A DNA stretch of 64,000 nt from Alistipes onderdonkii. Its GTDB lineage: Bacteria; Bacteroidota; Bacteroidia; Bacteroidales; Rikenellaceae. Each line of letters begins with the position of its first letter. Position 1 is the stretch's first letter. A program made the position numbers and the translations under genes. Below are positions 60,041 through 64,000 of the stretch, one piece after another. Where the stretch lies: NCBI RefSeq assembly GCF_025145285.1, contig NZ_CP102251.1:2418001-2482000 (forward strand), written 5' to 3'. The notes under the pieces are model-generated. The model saw nothing but the letters and a program-made list of their open reading frames with translations, was not told where the DNA came from and did not search any database.

Positions 60041-62074
60041 ATGTCATCTACCAATTCCAAACTGACCCGTGTGGCCGACAATATCCGTATCCTTTCGGCC
60101 GCCATGGTCGAGAAAGCCAAATCGGGGCATCCCGGTGGCGCCATGGGCGGTGCCGACTTCGTGACGGTGCTCTATACTGAGTTCCTGCGTTACGACCCCG
60201 ACAACATGGCTTACCCCTACCGTGACCGTTTCTTCCTCGATCCGGGGCATATGTCGCCGATGCTCTACTCGGTGCTGTCGCTGGCGGGATACTATACGAC
60301 CGAAGACCTGCAATCGCTGCGCCAGTGGGGCAGCGTGACGCCCGGCCACCCCGAGGTGGACGTGATGCGCGGGGTGGAGAATACCTCGGGCCCGCTCGGG
60401 CAGGGACATGCCATGGCGCTGGGCGCCGCCATCGCGGAGCGGTTCATGGCGGCCCGCTTCGGCGAGTGGATGGCGCACAAGACCTATGCCTACATCTCCG
60501 ACGGCGCCGTCGAAGAGGAGATCTCGCAGGGCGTGGGACGCATCGCAGGGCATCTGGGGTTGAGCAACTTCATCATGTACTACGATTCGAACAACATCCA
60601 GCTCTCGACCAAGGTCGATGAGGTGGACACCGAGAACGTGGCCATGAAATACGAAGCCTGGGGCTGGAACGTACTGTCGGTCGATGGGCACAATATCAAT
60701 GAAATCCGCGAGGCGCTCGTGGCGGCCAATTCCGAAACGGAACGCCCGACGCTCATCATCGGCCATACGATCATGGGCAAGGGTGCCCGCACTACCGACG
60801 GCGGGAGTTTCGAGGACAAGGTATCGACCCACGGGCAGCCGCTTACGGCGGCAGGCGCCGATTTCGCCGCCACGGTGAAAAACCTCGGGGGCGATCCTGA
60901 AAACCCGTTCGCCGTGTTCGAAGAGAGCCGCGAGGCCTTTGCAGAGCGCCGCGAAGCGCTCCGTGCATGGGCTGCCCGCCAGGCCGGGGTCGAGAAGACG
61001 TGGCGCGGCGAGCACGGCGAGCTGGCCCGCAAGCTCGACATGTTCCTCTCGGGGCACCTGCCCGAGATCGACTACAAGTCCATCGAGGTAAAGGCAGGCG
61101 TTGCGACGCGTGCGGCGTCGGCCACGGTGTTGGGCGTCTTTGCCGAGAAGATCGAAAATATGATCGTGGCTTCGGCCGACCTCTCCAATTCGGACAAGAC
61201 CGACGGTTTCCTCAAGAAGACCAAGGCTTTCACGAAGGGCGATTTCAGCGGCAAGTTCTTCCAGGCGGGCGTCTCGGAGCTGACGATGGCCTGCGTGGCG
61301 AACGGCATGGCGCTGCACGGGGGCGTGATCCCGGCCTGCGGCACCTTCTTTGTTTTTTCGGACTACATGAAACCCGCCGTGCGCCTTTCCGCGCTGATGC
61401 GCCTGCACGTGATCTATGTCTGGACACACGACTCGTTCCGCGTGGGCGAGGATGGCCCGACGCACCAGCCCGTCGAACATGAAGCCCAGATACGCCTGAT
61501 GGAGCACCTGAAGAACCATCACGACGAGCGTTCGATGCTTGTGCTGCGTCCAGCCGACGGCGACGAGACGGTCATGGCCTGGAAGCTGGCCGTCGAGGAG
61601 CATCGCCCCGTGGCGCTCGTGCTCTCGCGCCAGAACATCAAGACGCTGCCGGCATTGGGTACGAGCCGCCGCGAAGAGGCCGCGCAGGTTTCGAAGGGCG
61701 GTTACGTGGTGATGGATTCGGCTAAACCCGAGGTCGTCATGGTGGCTACCGGCTCGGAGGTCGCTACGCTTGTCGAAGGGGCCGAATTGCTTGCTGCCGA
61801 AGGTATTTCGGTGCGCGTGGTGAATGTCCCGAGCGAGGGCCTGTTCCGTGACCAGCCCAAATCCTATCAGGAGGGCATCCTGCCTGCCGGCGTCGTCCGC
61901 TACGGCCTGACATCGGGACTTCCGGTGAACCTGATGGGTCTTGTGGGCGAGAAGGGCATGATCCACGGCCTCGACCACTTCGGCTGGTCGGCTCCCTACA
62001 CGGTGCTCGACGAGAAGTTCGGCTATAACGGTGCCACGGTGGCGGCCGAGGTCAAGAAATTGCTCGGCAGATAA
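60041..62074 (+). CDS. tkt: Transketolase
   Basis: A thiamine-diphosphate enzyme moving two-carbon units in the non-oxidative pentose phosphate path. The full-length single chain (677 residues) has KSGHPGGAMGGADF, the TPP-binding GDG-equivalent SDGAVEEEISQG, the EDGPTHQPVEH phosphate/TPP block and the C-terminal domain with GLDHFGWSAPY. It is monocistronic. Confidence 0.95.
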   Translation: MSSTNSKLTRVADNIRILSAAMVEKAKSGHPGGAMGGADFVTVLYTEFLRYDPDNMAYPYRDRFFLDPGHMSPMLYSVLSLAGYYTTEDLQSLRQWGSVTPGHPEVDVMRGVENTSGPLGQGHAMALGAAIAERFMAARFGEWMAHKTYAYISDGAVEEEISQGVGRIAGHLGLSNFIMYYDSNNIQLSTKVDEVDTENVAMKYEAWGWNVLSVDGHNINEIREALVAANSETERPTLIIGHTIMGKGARTTDGGSFEDKVSTHGQPLTAAGADFAATVKNLGGDPENPFAVFEESREAFAERREALRAWAARQAGVEKTWRGEHGELARKLDMFLSGHLPEIDYKSIEVKAGVATRAASATVLGVFAEKIENMIVASADLSNSDKTDGFLKKTKAFTKGDFSGKFFQAGVSELTMACVANGMALHGGVIPACGTFFVFSDYMKPAVRLSALMRLHVIYVWTHDSFRVGEDGPTHQPVEHEAQIRLMEHLKNHHDERSMLVLRPADGDETVMAWKLAVEEHRPVALVLSRQNIKTLPALGTSRREEAAQVSKGGYVVMDSAKPEVVMVATGSEVATLVEGAELLAAEGISVRVVNVPSEGLFRDQPKSYQEGILPAGVVRYGLTSGLPVNLMGLVGEKGMIHGLDHFGWSAPYTVLDEKFGYNGATVAAEVKKLLGR

Positions 62075-62127
62075 TCGTCCGGGTTCCCTGCGCCGTAGAA
62101 TGCGGGGAGCCGGATAAATACGTAATG

Positions 62128-62162
62128 AACAAGGCCCCGAAATCATATTCGGGGCCTTGTTT
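62128..62162 (+). terminator. Terminator of transketolase
   Basis: 14-bp stem AACAAGGCCCCGAA with complement, 6-base loop, short T tail. Confidence 0.75.
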
Positions 62163-62234
62163 GCAAGGCCTTGCCATGTCCGGATACCGTGGGCCGGAAC
62201 CTCCCGCAGCAGGAATTGCACCTGCCGTTCCGTA

Positions 62235-62270
62235 AAAACGCTCCCCGGATTCAGCAAGGATCCGGGGAGC
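62235..62270 (-). terminator. Terminator of the small lipoprotein gene
   Basis: Minus strand: GCTCCCCGGAT stem with complement, then GTTTTTA. Confidence 0.75.
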
Positions 62271-62298
62271 ATTATATATATAATTAGGTGCCGCTGTA

Positions 62299-62694
62299 TT
62301 ACTGCATGTAGAGCGTGATCCGGTCGTAGTATTGCCCGTCGATGAAAAGTTCGCCTGTCAGCCTGCCCCGGCGGATGTATACGTTGCGCAGTTCGCGCGG
62401 GTAATCGGCCCGCCCGTAGCTGATGTAGATTTTGTCGTCGTAGGCGTCCCACTGGATGTTGAGCGTGTCGAGGTAACGCCCCGTGTCGGCGTAGCGGAGC
62501 TCGTCGGTACCGAAGCCGTCCGCCCCGAAATAGACATAGCTGTCCAGAGGGATGCGTCCGTCCTGGTAGAATCCCAGGTCGCCCGCCCAGACTCTCCCCG
62601 AGAGCGTGTCGTACAGGTCGTCGTCATCGTTGTCGCAGCCCGTGAAGGCCACGGCGGCGAACAGGAGCAGTGCGGCGAGGAAAAATCTTTTCAT
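62299..62694 (-). CDS. Small lipoprotein of unknown function
   Basis: 131 residues; the start MKRFFLAALL was chosen because it gives a lipoprotein signal with lipobox FTGC, followed by an acidic DNDDDD tether. The 30 residues upstream in the same frame have no signal character. The mature part is a small beta-rich domain with many Tyr, Asp and Arg (LDTLNIQWDAYDDKIYISYG, read in part), like small lipocalin-type lipid-anchored proteins. No function can be named. It is monocistronic, with its own promoter and terminator. Confidence 0.75.
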   Translation of the reverse strand: MKRFFLAALLLFAAVAFTGCDNDDDDLYDTLSGRVWAGDLGFYQDGRIPLDSYVYFGADGFGTDELRYADTGRYLDTLNIQWDAYDDKIYISYGRADYPRELRNVYIRRGRLTGELFIDGQYYDRITLYMQ

Positions 62695-62721
62695 ATACGG
62701 TGTGTTAAGAATTGTCGGATG

Positions 62722-62729
62722 CAAAGGTA
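62722..62729 (-). promoter_or_regulatory. -7 promoter box of the small lipoprotein
   Basis: Minus strand TACCTTTG, 27 bases before the start. Confidence 0.55.
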
Positions 62730-62760
62730 TGTTTTTTTTGCATATTGTGAAAATCCTGCG

Positions 62761-62768
62761 TATCTTTG
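62761..62768 (+). promoter_or_regulatory. -7 promoter box of the metK leader
   Basis: TATCTTTG on the plus strand, 25 bases before the SAM-II aptamer and 316 bases before metK. Confidence 0.6.
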
Positions 62769-62792
62769 CAGTCCCGCCTGTCAAGCGGGGAG

Positions 62793-62843
62793 ATGTGGAA
62801 AGATTTGACTGATTGCAACCACAATAAAAAATCGCTAAAACAG
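62793..62843 (+). ncRNA. SAM-II riboswitch aptamer in the metK leader
   Basis: The stretch carries the SAM-II pattern. The P1 stem is GTGG (62795-62798) with CCAC (62819-62822), and the loop is AAAGATTTGACTGATTGCAA. Then comes AATAAAAAATCGCTAAAACAG, whose GCTAAAA end forms the pseudoknot/ligand side. It lies downstream of a promoter box and upstream of the AdoMet synthetase gene, the expected target. AdoMet binding should lower metK expression. Unusually, about 240 bases separate it from the start codon. A T-rich run follows directly and may be part of a termination platform. Confidence 0.75.
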
Positions 62844-62951
62844 CTTATTTTTTATTCCAACAGCCAATTTTTCCCATTTTATACGTTTTTATTTATTTAC
62901 CGGGTAATTGCATGCCCACGTCAGCCGTTTGTCGGTACCGGTTATTTTGTG

Positions 62952-63068
62952 TGGTATCGCCAAGTCCCCTCCGGGGAGGGGATTCAGGGAGCGTAGCCTT
63001 TTCAGCACGGCTGTAAGCCGTGGGTGCGGCCGCTCCGGGCTATCGGCCGGGGGAAGTATGCGATACCA
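62952..63068 (+). repeat. 117-bp inverted-repeat element between riboswitch and metK
   Basis: Perfect 9-bp ends TGGTATCGC and GCGATACCA enclose a GC-rich core with its own hairpins (CACGGCT-GTA-AGCCGTG at 63006-63022, and a CCCCTCC/GGAGGGG palindrome near 62966-62981). It could be a small non-autonomous mobile element or a compact structured leader. No clear target-site duplication is visible. Confidence 0.45.
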
Positions 63069-63084
63069 TAAAACAATGTATACA

Positions 63085-64000
63085 ATGGGCTTTTTGTTTA
63101 CATCGGAATCGGTGTCCGAGGGGCACCCCGATAAAGTTTCAGACCAGATTTCCGACGCCATCCTCGACGAATTCCTGCGCCGCGATGCCAATTCGAAGGT
63201 CGCCTGCGAAACGCTGTGCACCACCGGGCTGGTGGTCGTGGCGGGTGAAGTGCGTTCGGATGCCTATGTCGACGTGCAGGGCGTGGCGCGCCGCGTCATC
63301 AACCGCATCGGATATACGAAGAGCGAGTACCAGTTCGACTGCAATTCGTGCGGTATCCTGTCGGCCATCCACGAGCAGTCGTCCGACATCAACCAGGGCG
63401 TCGTGCGTGCCGCCGAGGAAGACCAGGGCGCCGGCGACCAGGGCATCATGTTCGGCTATGCCTGCAACGAAACCCGCGAGATGATGCCTGCGACGCTGAT
63501 CCTCTCGCACGTCATCCTCAAGGAGCTGGCCGTCATCCGCCGTGAAGGCGAGGCGATGACCTACCTGCGTCCCGATTCCAAGTCGCAGGTGACGATCGAG
63601 TATGACGAACAGACGAACAAACCGCTGCGTGTGCATACCATCGTGGTGTCGACGCAGCACGACGAGTTCATCCTGCCCGGCAACGGCCTCACGGAGAAAG
63701 AGGCCGAGGAGCGGATGCAGGAGCGCATCCGCGAGGATGTGCGCACGATCCTCATCCCGCGCGTCAAGGCGCGCCTGGAGCGTGCCGGCGACAAGCTGGC
63801 CGGTCTGATCGGCGACGACTACATCCTGCACGTCAACCCCACGGGCAAGTTCGTGATCGGCGGCCCCCACGGCGACACCGGCCTCACGGGGCGCAAGATC
63901 ATCGTCGATACCTACGGTGGCCGCGGCGCACACGGCGGCGGGGCATTTTCGGGCAAGGACTCGTCGAAGGTAGACCGCTCGGCGGCCTATGCCGCCCGGC
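63085..64000 (+). CDS. metK: S-adenosylmethionine synthetase (3' end beyond the window)
   Basis: MetK makes AdoMet from methionine and ATP. The first 305 residues are visible: [13 protein letters not shown] at the start (ATP-binding His), [10 protein letters not shown], the [12 protein letters not shown] loop, and [20 protein letters not shown]. The ATG at 63085 (MGFLFTSE) is preferred by alignment to the family; in-frame ATGs at 63076 and 63058 exist. It is under a SAM-II riboswitch. Confidence 0.96.
   Translation, partial: MGFLFTSESVSEGHPDKVSDQISDAILDEFLRRDANSKVACETLCTTGLVVVAGEVRSDAYVDVQGVARRVINRIGYTKSEYQFDCNSCGILSAIHEQSSDINQGVVRAAEEDQGAGDQGIMFGYACNETREMMPATLILSHVILKELAVIRREGEAMTYLRPDSKSQVTIEYDEQTNKPLRVHTIVVSTQHDEFILPGNGLTEKEAEERMQERIREDVRTILIPRVKARLERAGDKLAGLIGDDYILHVNPTGKFVIGGPHGDTGLTGRKIIVDTYGGRGAHGGGAFSGKDSSKVDRSAAYAAR

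Noticed and set aside
60044..62452. 802-residue minus-strand frame opposite transketolase
   Set aside because: A shadow frame extending through the terminator, with no recognisable motif.

Overview
This window looks like chromosomal DNA of a high-GC Bacteroidales, most probably Alistipes or a close Rikenellaceae relative. The reasons are the roughly 60% GC coding sequence, the many TAnnTTTG-type -7 promoter boxes, a hybrid two-component sensor of the Bacteroidetes type next to glycoside hydrolases, the Bacteroidetes/Chlamydia-style V-type ATPase operon, DUF4369-TlpA lipoproteins, an S46 dipeptidyl peptidase and the futalosine menaquinone gene mqnC. Genus is inferred from content only.

Layout. 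1-3.5 kb: the end of a membrane ferredoxin protein and a secreted DPP7-type peptidase (amino-acid harvesting). 3.7-9.4 kb (minus): HAD phosphatase, then an operon iorA-iorB-aminotransferase-CoA transferase that looks like fermentative conversion of aromatic amino acids to arylacetates. 9.5-10.6 kb (minus): a thioredoxin lipoprotein-ferredoxin-MarR operon with a candidate operator over its promoter. 10.7-11.9 kb: a low-GC island with an orphan restriction-endonuclease-like gene 3' of tRNA-Arg(ACG). 12-22.6 kb (minus): housekeeping operons ruvC/tlpA, coaD-lpxD-tlpA-tlpA and murB-tilS-holA-(class IV PLP enzyme)-(coiled-coil membrane protein).

22.6-24.1 kb (plus): a DUF4301 protein. 24.3-31.9 kb (plus): a complete seven-gene V-type ATPase operon (E, DUF2764, A, B, D, I, K) whose proteolipid carries a Na+-site-like residue set. 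32.0-32.1 kb: a likely independent small RNA. 32.2-46.1 kb: a carbohydrate locus made of a 1350-residue hybrid two-component regulator (minus) diverging from SGNH esterase, two GH76, GH106, GH125 and GH97 genes (plus), with no SusC/SusD. The enzyme set suggests an alpha-1,6-mannan decorated with rhamnose and a further alpha-linked sugar. The regulator lacks its phospho-accepting histidine.

46.2-56.1 kb (minus): glutaminyl cyclase-metH-metF-M20 peptidase-RNase R-mqnC. 56.4-64 kb (plus): tig, clpP-clpX and transketolase, a small lipoprotein on the minus strand, then a SAM-II riboswitch, a 117-bp inverted-repeat element and the start of metK. Methionine synthesis (metH, metF) and AdoMet synthesis (metK under SAM-II) together form a methyl-cycle set.

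No insertion sequence, CRISPR array, rRNA or phage block was found. The main candidates for new biology are the histidine-less hybrid sensor with its mannan/rhamnose enzyme set, the small RNA at about 32.0 kb, the displaced SAM-II/inverted-repeat leader of metK, the orphan restriction-like gene, and the predicted leaderless promoters of coaD and murB.
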